Shown piece by piece: positions 33,692 to 43,926 of a stretch of 64,000 nt of DNA. Under the pieces are notes generated by a model. It did no database searches, had not been told where the DNA came from, and worked only from the letters and a program-made list of their open reading frames with translations. Location: contig NZ_JARXWF010000013.1 of the NCBI RefSeq assembly GCF_029892605.1, positions 46,290 to 110,289 of the forward strand. The letters are read 5' to 3'. This DNA comes from Parabacteroides sp. PM6-13. GTDB taxonomy: Bacteria; Bacteroidota; Bacteroidia; Bacteroidales; Tannerellaceae. Each line of letters begins with the position of its first letter. Within the stretch, counting starts at the first letter, position 1. The translations under genes were made by a program, and so were the position numbers.

Positions 33692-34444
33692 ATGGAAAAC
33701 GCAAAAATGTTCAATCCGCACGTATCGGTAGACTGCGTCTTAATGACCATCGTTAACGATAAACTTTCTGTCCTGTTGGTAGAAAGAAAGGATCAACATG
33801 GGCATGCTTTGGGGTTAAAACTGCCGGGTGGATTGATCTACCAGACAGAAGACCTGGATGAAGCGGCCAACCGAACGCTGAACGATGCGACCGGTATGAA
33901 ACGGGTGCAACTGCACCAGTTCCGCTGTTTCGGTTCCCCTATGCGTACAAAGAATAAAGAGGATGTGATCTGGTTGGAATCGGCTTCGAACCAAAAGATC
34001 ATGCAGGCCTATCAGGGCAGTATTCGTATCATCACAGTGGCTTACCTGGCTCTATGCAAGCCCGACAAGAAAACCGCTGACAGCGAATATGAATCCAAAC
34101 ACTGGGTGGCGATCGACAGCCTGCCCCGTATGCCCTTCGACCACAATGAGATCGTCAACGAAGCCGTCAAAGAGATACGGTTATGGATCGATCGGGAACC
34201 GGCGATCGTATTTAATTACCTGAAAAAGAAATTCACGGCCTCAGAATTGCGGCGCACGTACGAGATCCTGTACAATAAGACACTGGACGTACGTAATTTC
34301 CATAAGAAGATGAAATCGTGGGAATACCTATTGCCAACCGAAGACCGGAAAGAGGGTACGGCACATCGCTCGCCCCGCTATTATCGTTTTGACAAGATAA
34401 TTTATAATAAACAAAGAGCTAAGCTCAATAAAAACTTGGAGTAA
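33692..34444 (+). CDS. NUDIX-family transcriptional regulator of xylose use
   Basis: A 250-residue protein with an N-terminal Nudix fold (about 8-145) and a C-terminal winged-helix segment (about 155-230; ELRRTYEILYNKTLDVRNFH). The Nudix box is broken: after GGLIYQTE (46-53) the catalytic REUxEE positions read RTLNDA (61-66), so pyrophosphatase activity is unlikely and the domain probably serves as a sugar sensor. Nudix-type AraR/NrtR-like regulators are known in gut Bacteroides. It starts the operon with xylulokinase (4-bp gap), xylose isomerase and a sugar symporter, so a xylose-responsive regulator is the natural reading. The ligand itself is inferred. Confidence 0.85.
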   Translation: MENAKMFNPHVSVDCVLMTIVNDKLSVLLVERKDQHGHALGLKLPGGLIYQTEDLDEAANRTLNDATGMKRVQLHQFRCFGSPMRTKNKEDVIWLESASNQKIMQAYQGSIRIITVAYLALCKPDKKTADSEYESKHWVAIDSLPRMPFDHNEIVNEAVKEIRLWIDREPAIVFNYLKKKFTASELRRTYEILYNKTLDVRNFHKKMKSWEYLLPTEDRKEGTAHRSPRYYRFDKIIYNKQRAKLNKNLE

Positions 34445-34448
34445 TAAT

Positions 34449-35927
34449 ATGTTATTAGGATGTGATATAGGAAGCTCTTCTATTAAAGCAGCGCTTGTAG
34501 ACGAGACAACAGGTGAGATTATTGGTTCAGACTTTTATCCTAAGCAGGAGGCAGCGATCCATGCTGTTCGTCCGGGTTGGGCCGAACAGGATCCCAACGA
34601 ATGGTGGAAAAACCTGAAAATGGCTATTGCAGGTGCTTTGGCTCAGGCGAATGCCAGCGGAAAAGATATCAAAGCAATTGGTATCTCCTATCAGATGCAC
34701 GGATTGGTGCTGGTGGACAAGAAGCAGCAGTTGCTTCGTCCTTCGATCATCTGGTGTGATAGCCGCGCGGTGCCTTATGGCGAAAAAGCCTTTAAGAATA
34801 TGGGCGAGGCACATACCCTGGCACATCTGCTTAACTCCCCCGGTAACTTCACGGCCTCTAAATTGGCCTGGGTAAAAGAATACGAACCGCAGCTATTCGA
34901 TCAGATCCATAAGATCATGCTGCCGGGCGATTACATCGCTATGCGCATGACGGGCGATATCGTTACGACGGTATCGGGCTTGTCGGAAGGGATATTCTGG
35001 GACTTCAAAAATAACAGCCTGTCGGATGATCTGATGAATTATTATGGCTTCAACCGGGAGGTAATTGCCGATATCAAACCCACCTTCGGGTTGCAGGGCG
35101 AACTGCTCGGATCTATTGCCGAAGAATTGGGTCTGCAGAAAGGCACTCCGGTGACCTATCGCGCGGGCGATCAGCCTAACAACGCTTTGTCGCTTAACGT
35201 CCTGAATCCCGGAGAGATCGCCGCAACAGCCGGCACATCGGGTGTGGTGTATGGGGTAAACGATCAGGTGAACTACGACACGCTTTCACGCGTTAACACC
35301 TTTGCCCACGTGAACCATACGGCAGAGAACCCACGTTTGGGTGTATTACTCTGTATCAATGGCGTGGGTATTATGAATTCCTGGACAAAACGCATGATCG
35401 GCGAAGAGTTGAGCTACAATCAATTGAACGACCTGGCGGCCACTGCGCCCATCGGTTCCGGCGGCGTTTCTGTGTTGCCGTTTGGGAATGGGGCGGAACG
35501 TATGCTCGCCAATAAAGAGATTGGTTGCTCACTGAACGGCATCAATTTCAACATTCACAACAAAGCACATCTGGCACGCGCCGCACAGGAAGGGATCGTA
35601 TTCTCCTTCAAATATGGTATGGATATCATGAATGGTATGGGCATCGACATCAGTGTGATCCGTGCCGGTAATGCCAATATGTTCCTGAGCCCGATCTTCC
35701 GCGACACCCTGTCGGGAGTAACCGGCGCCCAAATCGAATTATATGATACGGATGGGGCAGCAGGTGCAGCCCGTGGAGCCGGAATAGGTGCGGGTATTTA
35801 TGCTTCCCCGGAGGAGGCTTTTATTTCGCTTAAAAAACTGCAGGTGATTGAGCCGGACGGCATCCATGCCGATAGCTATTGCGCTGCTTACGAAGTATGG
35901 AAAGAGAAACTGGAAAAACAGATTTAA
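34449..35927 (+). CDS. xylB: Xylulokinase
   Basis: FGGY-family sugar kinase, 492 residues, phosphorylating D-xylulose with ATP to D-xylulose 5-phosphate for the pentose phosphate pathway. The N-terminal phosphate-binding segment [16 protein letters not shown], the substrate segment [13 protein letters not shown], the [12 protein letters not shown] region and the C-terminal adenosine-binding stretch [16 protein letters not shown] are all present. It begins 4 bp after the NUDIX regulator and ends 28 bp before xylose isomerase. Neighbours make D-xylulose the clear substrate. Confidence 0.94.
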   Translation: MLLGCDIGSSSIKAALVDETTGEIIGSDFYPKQEAAIHAVRPGWAEQDPNEWWKNLKMAIAGALAQANASGKDIKAIGISYQMHGLVLVDKKQQLLRPSIIWCDSRAVPYGEKAFKNMGEAHTLAHLLNSPGNFTASKLAWVKEYEPQLFDQIHKIMLPGDYIAMRMTGDIVTTVSGLSEGIFWDFKNNSLSDDLMNYYGFNREVIADIKPTFGLQGELLGSIAEELGLQKGTPVTYRAGDQPNNALSLNVLNPGEIAATAGTSGVVYGVNDQVNYDTLSRVNTFAHVNHTAENPRLGVLLCINGVGIMNSWTKRMIGEELSYNQLNDLAATAPIGSGGVSVLPFGNGAERMLANKEIGCSLNGINFNIHNKAHLARAAQEGIVFSFKYGMDIMNGMGIDISVIRAGNANMFLSPIFRDTLSGVTGAQIELYDTDGAAGAARGAGIGAGIYASPEEAFISLKKLQVIEPDGIHADSYCAAYEVWKEKLEKQI

Positions 35928-35955
35928 TATTCATTTAATTAATACAGTAAGAATC

Positions 35956-37284
35956 ATGAGTATCAACAAAGGTAACAACGAGTATTTCCCTGGCATTGGG
36001 AAAATCGCTTTCGAAGGAAAAGAGTCTAAAAACCCAATGGCATTCCACTATTATGATCCGGAAAAGATGGTTTACGGACGTAAAATGAAAGACTGGTTCA
36101 AATTCTCTATGGCATGGTGGCACACCCTTTGCGCAGAAGGAGGAGACCCATTTGGTGGTGGCACCAAGACTTTCCCCTGGGCAGCAGGCAACTCGGCTTT
36201 GGAAATAGCCAAGCAAAAACTGGATGCAGGCTTTGAATTCATGCAGAAAATAGGCATTGAATACTATTGCTTCCACGATGTAGACTTAATCGACGAGGGT
36301 AACTCAATCGAAGAATATGAAGCTAACCTGAAAGCTATTGTCGCTTATGCGAAAGAAAAACAGGCAGAAACAGGCATCAAACTGTTGTGGGGTACGGCAA
36401 ACGTATTCGGACACAAACGTTATATGAACGGTGCGGCTACCAACCCTGACTTTGACGTAGTGGCTCGCGCAGGGGTTCAGATCAAGAATGCTATCGATGC
36501 AACGATCGAACTGGGAGGCGAAAACTATGTATTTTGGGGAGGTCGCGAAGGCTATTCTTCTCTCTTGAATACCGAAATGAAACGGGAAAAAGAGCACCTG
36601 GCTATGATGTTGACAGCCGCTCGCGACTACGCTCGCAGCAAAGGTTTCAAAGGTAACTTCCTGATCGAACCGAAACCGATGGAACCAACGAAGCACCAAT
36701 ACGATGTGGATGCGGAAACAGTGATCGGCTTCTTGCGCGCACATGGCTTAGATAAAGACTTCAAATTGAATATCGAAGTAAACCACGCTACGCTGGCAGG
36801 TCATACGTTCGAACACGAATTGCAATGTGCTGCTGATGCAGATATGTTGGGTTCAATCGACGCTAACCGCGGTGATTATCAGAATGGCTGGGATACCGAC
36901 CAATTCCCTATCGACATCAACGAACTGGTTCAGGCTATGTTAGTGATCCTGCGCAGTGGTGGATTGCAAGGTGGCGGAACGAACTTCGACGCTAAAACAC
37001 GTCGTAACTCAACCGACCTGGAAGATATCTTCATTGCACATATCGCCGGTATGGATGCATTCGCTCGTGCTTTGGAAGTAGCTGCTTCTATCTTAGAAGA
37101 ATCTCCGATGCCGAAGATGTTGGAAGATCGTTATAGCTCTTTCGATGCCGGTAAAGGAAAAGAATTCGAAGAAGGAAAGCTCTCTTTGGAAGAGATCGTT
37201 GCATACGCGAAGGCAAAAGGCGAGCCTGCTCAAACCAGCGGCAAGCAAGAGCTTTACGAAGCAATCGTTAATTTGTACATCTAA
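35956..37284 (+). CDS. xylA: Xylose isomerase
   Basis: Converts D-xylose to D-xylulose; 442 residues, class II length. Catalytic His in YYCFHDVDL, the [15 protein letters not shown] signature, the metal-binding [15 protein letters not shown] and the [16 protein letters not shown] and [14 protein letters not shown] segments are intact. I start at 35956 ([17 protein letters not shown]) because family members begin this way and the longer frame would overlap xylB. Codon choice is markedly tidy compared with neighbours, as expected for a highly expressed gene. A hairpin without a T-tract lies between it and the symporter gene. Confidence 0.96.
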   Translation: MSINKGNNEYFPGIGKIAFEGKESKNPMAFHYYDPEKMVYGRKMKDWFKFSMAWWHTLCAEGGDPFGGGTKTFPWAAGNSALEIAKQKLDAGFEFMQKIGIEYYCFHDVDLIDEGNSIEEYEANLKAIVAYAKEKQAETGIKLLWGTANVFGHKRYMNGAATNPDFDVVARAGVQIKNAIDATIELGGENYVFWGGREGYSSLLNTEMKREKEHLAMMLTAARDYARSKGFKGNFLIEPKPMEPTKHQYDVDAETVIGFLRAHGLDKDFKLNIEVNHATLAGHTFEHELQCAADADMLGSIDANRGDYQNGWDTDQFPIDINELVQAMLVILRSGGLQGGGTNFDAKTRRNSTDLEDIFIAHIAGMDAFARALEVAASILEESPMPKMLEDRYSSFDAGKGKEFEEGKLSLEEIVAYAKAKGEPAQTSGKQELYEAIVNLYI

Positions 37285-37304
37285 TAGTAGTAAACAGTCA
37301 AGCG

Positions 37305-37329
37305 GTAAGCAGTGAAAACCACTGCTTAC
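37305..37329 (+). other. Intercistronic hairpin between xylA and symporter
   Basis: GTAAGCAGTG (37305-37314) and CACTGCTTAC (37320-37329) are exact inverted repeats without a T-run. It could stabilise the xylA message end or lower downstream expression. Confidence 0.5.
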
Positions 37330-37351
37330 GGCTCACTGTAAACCGATTACC

Positions 37352-38737
37352 ATGAAACAATACAATTCGACCTATATCTTTGCAATCACCTTGGTTGCTA
37401 CCTTGGGAGGGCTGCTTTTCGGTTACGATACGGCAGTTATCTCCGGTACGGTTGATTCCATCAAAGCTAATTTCATTACGCCAAACGAATTGGGTGATTT
37501 TGCTTTGGGAGCTACCGTATCCAGTGCCTTGATTGGCTGTATTATCGGAGGTCTGATTTCCGGTTTTCTATCCAATCGTTACGGACGAAAGAGAAGTCTG
37601 CAAATCGCGGGTTTCCTCTTCTTCCTCTCGGCTTTGACCTCCGCTTACCCCGAAGTACTGTTCTTCACAAAAGGGGAAGCCTCTATTGGCCTGCTGTTGG
37701 CTTTTAACTGTTATCGTATTATCGGAGGTATCGGTGTCGGTTTAGCGTCGGCTGTATGTCCTACCTATATCGGAGAGATTGCTCCTGCGGATATGCGTGG
37801 ACGGATGGTATCCTTCAACCAGTTTGCGATTATCTTTGGTATGCTTGTGGTTTACTTTGTGAACTGGGGTATTGCTAAAGGGCAAACGACTGAATGGGTA
37901 CACGATATGGGATGGCGTTATATGTTTGCCTCAGAGGCTATTCCTGCCGGTTTGTTCTTCCTCTTCCTTTTCTTCGTTCCGGAAACACCGCGTTATTTGG
38001 CGTTGATACGTGAAGAGAATAAAGCACTGAGTGTGCTGGAAAAGATCAACATAAACAAGGAAAAAGCGAAACAAATCCTGGAAGAGATTGTTGCTACAGT
38101 ATCTGAAAATACGAAAGGCAAACTATTGTCTTATGGCAAAAAAGTAATCATCATCGGTGTATTACTCTCTGTATTCCAACAGTTTGTAGGAATCAATGTC
38201 GTACTATATTACGCCCCGACCATTTTTGAGAACATGGGTGCCGGACGAGATGCCTCTATGCTACAAACCATTGTGATGGGATTGGTTAATGTAATCTTTA
38301 CTGTACTGGCGATCATGACAGTAGATAAGCTGGGACGTAAGCCTTTGTTGATCATTGGCTCTATTGGTATGGCAGTGGGTATGTTTGCCGTAGCTATTTT
38401 AGCACACTTTCAGATTATCAATATCCTGACATTGGTATTTATCATCATCTTCACGGCCTCTTTTATGATGTCTTGGGGACCGATCTGTTGGGTTTACATC
38501 TCCGAACTATTCCCGAATAAGATTCGCGGACAGGCGGTTGCTATCGCAGTAGCGGCACAATGGGCAGCTAACTTCTTCATCTCATCGACTTATCCGTCTA
38601 TGATGAGCTTTAGCGAACCGATGACTTACGGGTTCTACGGATTAATGGCTGTCTTATCCATGCTCTTTGTTTGGAAGATGGTTCCGGAAACCAAAGGGAA
38701 ATCACTGGAAGAGATTGAAAAATATTGGAAAAAATAA
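37352..38737 (+). CDS. xylE: Sugar porter family D-xylose:H+ symporter
   Basis: Inner-membrane major facilitator protein, 461 residues, 12 predicted helices. Sugar-porter signatures are present: GGLLFGYDTAVISG in helix 1, NRYGRKRSL after helix 2, PETPRYL in the central loop, QQFVGINVVLYYAPTIF in helix 7 and PETKGKSLEEIE at the C-terminus. These match XylE-type proton symporters. It is the last gene of the xylose operon, followed by a good terminator, so import of D-xylose is the likely task. Confidence 0.92.
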   Translation: MKQYNSTYIFAITLVATLGGLLFGYDTAVISGTVDSIKANFITPNELGDFALGATVSSALIGCIIGGLISGFLSNRYGRKRSLQIAGFLFFLSALTSAYPEVLFFTKGEASIGLLLAFNCYRIIGGIGVGLASAVCPTYIGEIAPADMRGRMVSFNQFAIIFGMLVVYFVNWGIAKGQTTEWVHDMGWRYMFASEAIPAGLFFLFLFFVPETPRYLALIREENKALSVLEKININKEKAKQILEEIVATVSENTKGKLLSYGKKVIIIGVLLSVFQQFVGINVVLYYAPTIFENMGAGRDASMLQTIVMGLVNVIFTVLAIMTVDKLGRKPLLIIGSIGMAVGMFAVAILAHFQIINILTLVFIIIFTASFMMSWGPICWVYISELFPNKIRGQAVAIAVAAQWAANFFISSTYPSMMSFSEPMTYGFYGLMAVLSMLFVWKMVPETKGKSLEEIEKYWKK

Positions 38738-38829
38738 GAAGAAGCTGTTTTGATATGTATAGAAGCTTCTAAAAGAGACAACGAAAAAACCACTTAAAAG
38801 ACACAAATATTACCACTAATGAATGATGA

Positions 38830-38864
38830 GCGGGAATTATCCTTTACAAAAGGATGGTTCCCGC
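38830..38864 (+). terminator. Terminator of xylose operon
   Basis: GCGGGAATTATCCTTT (38830-38845) pairs with AAAGGATGGTTCCCGC (38849-38864) through two G-U pairs, followed by GTTTTTTT. Confidence 0.85.
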
Positions 38865-38894
38865 GTTTTTTTATACCAATTCGTTTCATTACTG

Positions 38895-41402
38895 TTAGAA
38901 CTTGTATCTGGCTGAGATCAAGGCCTCTCTCCCGCGGATATGTATCCAGGAGGTATAGCTTTGTAACGCATTGTATTGAGTGTAGCTATACTGCTTCTTA
39001 TCGAAAAGGTTGGAGAGGATAAAGTCGAACTGCCAGGAAGCCGTTTTCCAGCGAAGCATAGCATCGAGGAAAAAGGCATTTACAGATTTCCTCTTATCAA
39101 TGTCGTTATAATAATGGTCAGCCGAAAGATTGAATTCGATCGGGAAAAGCGCGTAAGAAACACTTAGTTTCTGCACCACATTCCATAAGGGAGTCAGACG
39201 GTTTCCCCCAATCTTATTGCCACCATAACGGAAGTTTCCTTGATAGGCGGCTTCCCAGCGACGCGTGGGCGACCAGGTGATCTTGGGTTCATACTGCATA
39301 AAGCGCATTTGAGAAGATAGGCGTTCGCCCTGGCTGATCATTTCTGATTCCTGTGTGGAGAACTGGAAGTCAAGCGAAGTCTTCATATTCCAATCATAGA
39401 AGCCCTTAGAAAGCGTGCCTCTCACCCCCCACCCTTCTCCTTGGTTCGATATCTTATGAGCAAGTAAAAGAGTTTGCTGCTGATCGACGATTTGCTCATA
39501 GGTCTGATTCGACCAGTTGCGCGAGTGGCTCAGGGTAAGCGTAGCAAAGAACTCATTCACCGTGTTCTTATATTCTCCATACAGATTATAGCCTTGTGTA
39601 CGTCGAATCGGTAACTCTCCTATCTGTTGCCTGATATGCCGGTAATTGGTATGATAGGGACGATCATACAAAGAAATGATATCTCCATACGCCTCCCGGT
39701 AGCTTGCGCTTAGAGAGAATTGCCAGGCGTAATTATACTTATAGCGTATATAAAGCAACGGACTACCTTGGAAGCGCGAGAAATCAATCCCTGGGTAATG
39801 GGTAAACGTAACAGGAAGAGTCAGGTTCGTTTGCCACTTCCGGTAGTCGATCTGCCAATGGGCCGTTGCATAAGGGGTATATCCGTTCTCTATCGTGTTT
39901 GCCTCCCCTTTGATGCCGGCCGAATAGCGATGGGAAACGATGCCCTTCTTGCGGATAAGCGAAAAGGAATGGTCGCCATAGAACTGATTGATAGGCAAAC
40001 GCTCCTTCATTCCGTCTACCGTAAGCTCCGAAGGCAGGTGATGGAAACGAAGAAACGACCGCACCTCATAGGTATAGGCACCTCGGTTCCAGTTTGTTTT
40101 GAAATCGTTTTTCAGCATTAGATCCGTTCGTTTCATCGCTTGCTTAATAAGCCGTTCGGTACTATATTGATCGAAGGATCTCCCCCACTCGCCCGATGTG
40201 GTGAAGCGATTGTTCATATAGTGAGAATCTGCATTGTTCTCGAGCGTAAGCTTTAATTCACCTCGCTCGTTGCGCAAACGGGCATGGCGCTGCTCGGTTA
40301 CCGACACGGTGTCGCCTATTTGGAAATAGGTCGTCTCACTGCCCTCTTCCTGCTTTCGCTCGTCATACACATACCCCGCGTTGATTCGCAGCTGCATCGT
40401 CTCGTTCAATTTATACAGTCGGTTGGCAGAGAGGGTATGCGTATCGTTAAACAGCATCTTCTCTTGTTTCAAAGGCGCAGAGAAAGAGGGCATAGAGAGA
40501 AAAGAGGGAACAGCCGGTTCCTGTGTTTGGTAAAAGGATAACTGTCCTAATTCCATCATCTCCTCCGTCACATCCACGCCCCGGTTGTTTGATTTATACC
40601 CGTAGACCGATTGGCTCTTACGCCCTAACTGCATGGCATAGAGGTTGGCATCCCATAATACAGAAGACTCCGAGAGACCAGCCCCGCCCTGTAGTGTCAC
40701 CATCCATTTATCTTTGAAATCCTCTTTCAGCTTCAGGTTAATGGCAATATCTTCCGTATTCACCTTGTCTTTCAGGATACGGATCGGCTGATGATTCTCA
40801 AGCAACTGTACCTTCTCGACAGCTTTTGCATCCAGGTTGTTGGTGATCTGCCCGTAACGGCTATCGGAGATATCCATTCCTTCCACATATAGGTTACTGA
40901 TATGTTTCCCATTGTAGGAGATCCGCCCCACATCGTCCACATCAATCCCGGGCAGTTTACGGATCACATCCTTAATTGAATCGTCTTTAGGAGAAATGAA
41001 TTGAGAGACATCATAATTGATCGTATCCCGATTGCCCCATACCCTTCCGGGACGTACCTCGACCTCCCGAATGGCAAACACCTTAGGTGTCAGATTGATT
41101 AACATATTCTTATCGGTCTCCGCAACTATCTTCTTGGTTTCATACCCAAGCAGAGAGATGACGATTTCCAATGGCTCATCGATCTGAGCGGTCGACAGGG
41201 TGAATGCCCCTTTCTCATCTGTCAAAGCATAACTGATCAATTGCCCACTGTTTTGCCGAAGGAGTTGCACGGTAGCCATTTCTACCGGCAGAGCGGTCTC
41301 TGCATCCATAACCATCCCCCGCAAAACAGTCTGGGCAAAAGAGCTGTATGATGAAAAAATCAGAGAGATCAAAAGAGTGAATAGGCAATGTGTCCTTTTC
41401 AT
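38895..41402 (-). CDS. TonB-dependent-receptor-like outer membrane protein with carboxypeptidase-like domain
   Basis: An 835-residue outer-membrane protein. A signal peptide (to about 23) is followed by a CarboxypepD_reg-like beta-sandwich (24-110, LRGMVMDAETALPVEMATVQ), a plug-like domain (DSIKDVIRKLPGIDVDDVGR, LYVEGMDISD, AVEKVQLLEN) and a large beta-barrel to the C-terminus ending in Phe. A classical TonB box is not obvious. It lies 4 bp after a GLPGLI family gene, an arrangement typical of Bacteroidetes, and is divergent from a two-component system that may control it. The substrate is unknown. It is not paired with a SusD-like gene. Confidence 0.82.
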   Translation of the reverse strand: MKRTHCLFTLLISLIFSSYSSFAQTVLRGMVMDAETALPVEMATVQLLRQNSGQLISYALTDEKGAFTLSTAQIDEPLEIVISLLGYETKKIVAETDKNMLINLTPKVFAIREVEVRPGRVWGNRDTINYDVSQFISPKDDSIKDVIRKLPGIDVDDVGRISYNGKHISNLYVEGMDISDSRYGQITNNLDAKAVEKVQLLENHQPIRILKDKVNTEDIAINLKLKEDFKDKWMVTLQGGAGLSESSVLWDANLYAMQLGRKSQSVYGYKSNNRGVDVTEEMMELGQLSFYQTQEPAVPSFLSMPSFSAPLKQEKMLFNDTHTLSANRLYKLNETMQLRINAGYVYDERKQEEGSETTYFQIGDTVSVTEQRHARLRNERGELKLTLENNADSHYMNNRFTTSGEWGRSFDQYSTERLIKQAMKRTDLMLKNDFKTNWNRGAYTYEVRSFLRFHHLPSELTVDGMKERLPINQFYGDHSFSLIRKKGIVSHRYSAGIKGEANTIENGYTPYATAHWQIDYRKWQTNLTLPVTFTHYPGIDFSRFQGSPLLYIRYKYNYAWQFSLSASYREAYGDIISLYDRPYHTNYRHIRQQIGELPIRRTQGYNLYGEYKNTVNEFFATLTLSHSRNWSNQTYEQIVDQQQTLLLAHKISNQGEGWGVRGTLSKGFYDWNMKTSLDFQFSTQESEMISQGERLSSQMRFMQYEPKITWSPTRRWEAAYQGNFRYGGNKIGGNRLTPLWNVVQKLSVSYALFPIEFNLSADHYYNDIDKRKSVNAFFLDAMLRWKTASWQFDFILSNLFDKKQYSYTQYNALQSYTSWIHIRGREALISARYKF

Positions 41403-41406
41403 GTTT

Positions 41407-42264
41407 TTATTCTAATTCGATCGGGTTATAAGGTGTATTTTTCGGTGCCGAGGTCGCTTGCCCATCTTCTCCCCGAATGGTCACTTTCACATTGGGCGAG
41501 GTGGAGGTCACAAACCCTACCGGATCCGCGGCAAAGCGTTCGTACACCTTATTCAGGTTTTTCCGGGTGATGGGTTCGAAGTCTTTGCCGGCAAACAGGA
41601 TATCTTCCCCGTTGTTTTGCGTTATGGCTGTTGCCTCAAAAGTGTAATGCCCGCGACTGTCTGCCGCTTTCAGGATCAGGCCGGGCAAGCCATGTAGCTT
41701 CCAGGGACCTTCGCTCAGGGGGATCTCTGTGGTAAACCAGGCCTCATAGTCCCTTCCTTTGAAGCGACAGGTCGCCTTCCGGCAGGGATAGGTCAGGATC
41801 GTTAGGGTATCAGTGTGCAGTTCCCATACAGGACGTTCATTTTCCTCTTCACAGCGAAAACGATTCATGCCTATATGTTCCAATAGGGTCACCTTGCCGG
41901 AAGGATAATTCTTAAATACCTGATAAGTGACTTTCGCTACATACTTCTTAAAAATACCCATCAAGACATCCTGCGAGGCACCGCTTGCTAAGGCTTCAGT
42001 CGCCAGGGAGTCCGTCATATACTTAGAGAAGCTATAAAACTGAGAGACCTGTTTCCCTATTCTCAAAATCATGGTCTCCTCCTCTCTACGCTCCTCTTTT
42101 AAGGTGTCACGCAGGAAGGTCATGTCGTACTGAACGGAAAACTGGGCTTTATCAATCGGTTCCGTTTGAACCGGAGCATTCGAATAAACCATGATTTGTG
42201 CCTTTGCCAAGGGCATCGTAAAAAGTACTGCCAACACGAGTGTGGCTCGGATAATTGTTTTCAT
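41407..42264 (-). CDS. GLPGLI family protein
   Basis: A 285-residue exported protein (signal peptide ending about residue 22, LAKAQ) with the family's name-giving motif GLPGLI at 192-197 inside GPWKLHGLPGLILKA. The rest is predicted beta-rich (VSVQYDMTFLRDT, TLTILTYPCRKATCRF with a Cys pair). The molecular role of the family is not established. It is cotranscribed with the TonB-receptor-like gene 4 bp downstream, and a -7 box lies 32 bp upstream of its start. The divergent histidine kinase/response regulator pair suggests envelope-stress or metal control, but that is inference. Confidence 0.88.
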   Translation of the reverse strand: MKTIIRATLVLAVLFTMPLAKAQIMVYSNAPVQTEPIDKAQFSVQYDMTFLRDTLKEERREEETMILRIGKQVSQFYSFSKYMTDSLATEALASGASQDVLMGIFKKYVAKVTYQVFKNYPSGKVTLLEHIGMNRFRCEEENERPVWELHTDTLTILTYPCRKATCRFKGRDYEAWFTTEIPLSEGPWKLHGLPGLILKAADSRGHYTFEATAITQNNGEDILFAGKDFEPITRKNLNKVYERFAADPVGFVTSTSPNVKVTIRGEDGQATSAPKNTPYNPIELE

Positions 42265-42295
42265 ATAGCTGTTCTTTTTAATTGTTTCACGGAGG

Positions 42296-42303
42296 CAAAA
42301 GTA
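42296..42303 (-). promoter_or_regulatory. -7 box of GLPGLI/TonB-receptor operon
   Basis: Minus-strand TACTTTTG (42303-42296), 31 bp before the start codon at 42264. Confidence 0.5.
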
Positions 42304-42378
42304 AAAGAGGCATGAGATATATCGGCTCGGATTATATTACTGAAATATTACTCAACGGATAAAAGGCGTTCGCGTACA

Positions 42379-42408
42379 TTGTCAGTAGGTAAAGAGCGTT
42401 TATATTTG
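42379..42408 (+). promoter_or_regulatory. Promoter of two-component system
   Basis: TTG at 42379-42381 and TATATTTG at 42401-42408 with a 19-bp spacer, 15 bp before the start codon at 42424. It rules out the upstream in-frame start at 42379. Confidence 0.65.
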
Positions 42409-42423
42409 CACAAAACAAAGTAC

Positions 42424-43926
42424 ATGGAGAGGAGAATCAAAATAGTGTGGATATTGTCGCTCTTGTCGGCGCTGCTTGTCATTGGCGTGCAAGGCAACTG
42501 GCTGTACACCCAATACCAATACAAAGCCGATATCTATGCAAACGAGATCATTCAGAAAATCCTGGAGGCCGGTGATGAAGAATATACGATCCGAAAAGAA
42601 GAAGGTGGAGGATCTTTCTCCTATTCTATCAAACGCGATCTGGAATTTGCTCAAAAAGACTCAGGCAATGTGAAAAGCCGGAAAACAGTTATGTCGTTCT
42701 ACAACGGAGAGAACAATCGGCTGCATGATGATAACAGCCTGGACGAATTGCTCAAACAGAATATGGATTCCCTATTGAATCTGGCAAAAGTGTCCCAAAG
42801 CGGGATGGCCGCCATAGCCAAACCGGATTCGGTACTCATGCGATTCTCTTTCCCGAATAATCTGTCGGAAGACTCCATCGTTATCGGAATGAGTAGGGCT
42901 TTTGTGCATAAGAACAGGCCATTTGAAGCGGCTCTTTTAGACTCCCTGATCCGTCAATCTCTCCCCGAAATAGATTTTCATATAACCCCTTGGGAAAGCG
43001 CTGCTGATACCGTTTTTATGCAATCCTACGGCACAAAAACAGGCATGCCATATGCTCCTGCCGTTCAGGTATATTACGCGTACAATCCATTTCAGCAGCT
43101 TGGTGTCAAGGTGAAAGCAACCATTCCCCCTATGCCCCTTTTCCGGCAGATGGCAACACAGCTACTTCTCTCTTTCGGCTTGATCCTGTTATTGATCGGT
43201 TGTATTGTTTTCCAGATTTCTACCATTCTCAAGCAGCGGAAAATAGGAGAAATGCGCAAGCATTTTGTCAACACGATGATTCACGAACTGAAACGCCCGG
43301 TGCAAACGCTTAAAACATTTGTTGCCTTCCTGAGCGACAAAGAGATGCGTTCCGACGAGATGATGACAGAACAGATCGTGCAGGACTCCATGTTTGAACT
43401 GGACAACCTCTCTGCATACCTGAACAAACTGCGGGATATGGTACGTGCGGACGATGAGATGACCCCGTTGCATATCAGCCGGTTCGATCTGAAGGAACTG
43501 ATCGAGAAGGTGATTCGCCTGACGCATATTCCTGCGGGAAAACGGGTCGACTTCTCTACCTGTTTCGATATGGAGTCGCCCTGTATTGAGGCTGATCCGA
43601 TCCATGTGGCGAATGTGCTTAGTAATCTGATTGAGAATGCGATCAAGTATTCCGGCGACCGGGTGGTGATCACCATCGAAGCCCGGCGGAGAGAACAGCA
43701 ATTATGCCTTACCGTCTCGGATAATGGCATTGGCATTCCGCTGGTGGAGCAAGAGAAGGTATTTGCCAAATTCTACCGAAGTAGCCAGATCCCCGACAAA
43801 ACCATTCCGGGATTAGGCTTGGGCTTAAGCTACGTGAAACTGATCAGCGAAGCGCACCATGGACGGGTCTCCTTAGATAGCCGCCTGGGCGAAGGAACCA
43901 GCATCACATTATATTTACCGCAATGA
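42424..43926 (+). CDS. Sensor histidine kinase
   Basis: Inner-membrane sensor kinase of 500 residues with the start at 42424 set by the promoter. Two membrane helices (about 7-29 and 243-263, LLLSFGLILLLIGCIVFQI) flank a periplasmic sensor domain of roughly 210 residues of no recognised fold. The cytoplasmic part has the phosphoacceptor motif MIHELKRPVQTLKTF, the N box NLIENAIKYSG, the G1 box DNGIGIP and the G2 box GLGLGLSYVK. It overlaps its response regulator by 4 bp (ATGA). It is divergent from the GLPGLI/TonB-receptor operon, the obvious candidate target. Confidence 0.92.
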   Translation: MERRIKIVWILSLLSALLVIGVQGNWLYTQYQYKADIYANEIIQKILEAGDEEYTIRKEEGGGSFSYSIKRDLEFAQKDSGNVKSRKTVMSFYNGENNRLHDDNSLDELLKQNMDSLLNLAKVSQSGMAAIAKPDSVLMRFSFPNNLSEDSIVIGMSRAFVHKNRPFEAALLDSLIRQSLPEIDFHITPWESAADTVFMQSYGTKTGMPYAPAVQVYYAYNPFQQLGVKVKATIPPMPLFRQMATQLLLSFGLILLLIGCIVFQISTILKQRKIGEMRKHFVNTMIHELKRPVQTLKTFVAFLSDKEMRSDEMMTEQIVQDSMFELDNLSAYLNKLRDMVRADDEMTPLHISRFDLKELIEKVIRLTHIPAGKRVDFSTCFDMESPCIEADPIHVANVLSNLIENAIKYSGDRVVITIEARRREQQLCLTVSDNGIGIPLVEQEKVFAKFYRSSQIPDKTIPGLGLGLSYVKLISEAHHGRVSLDSRLGEGTSITLYLPQ

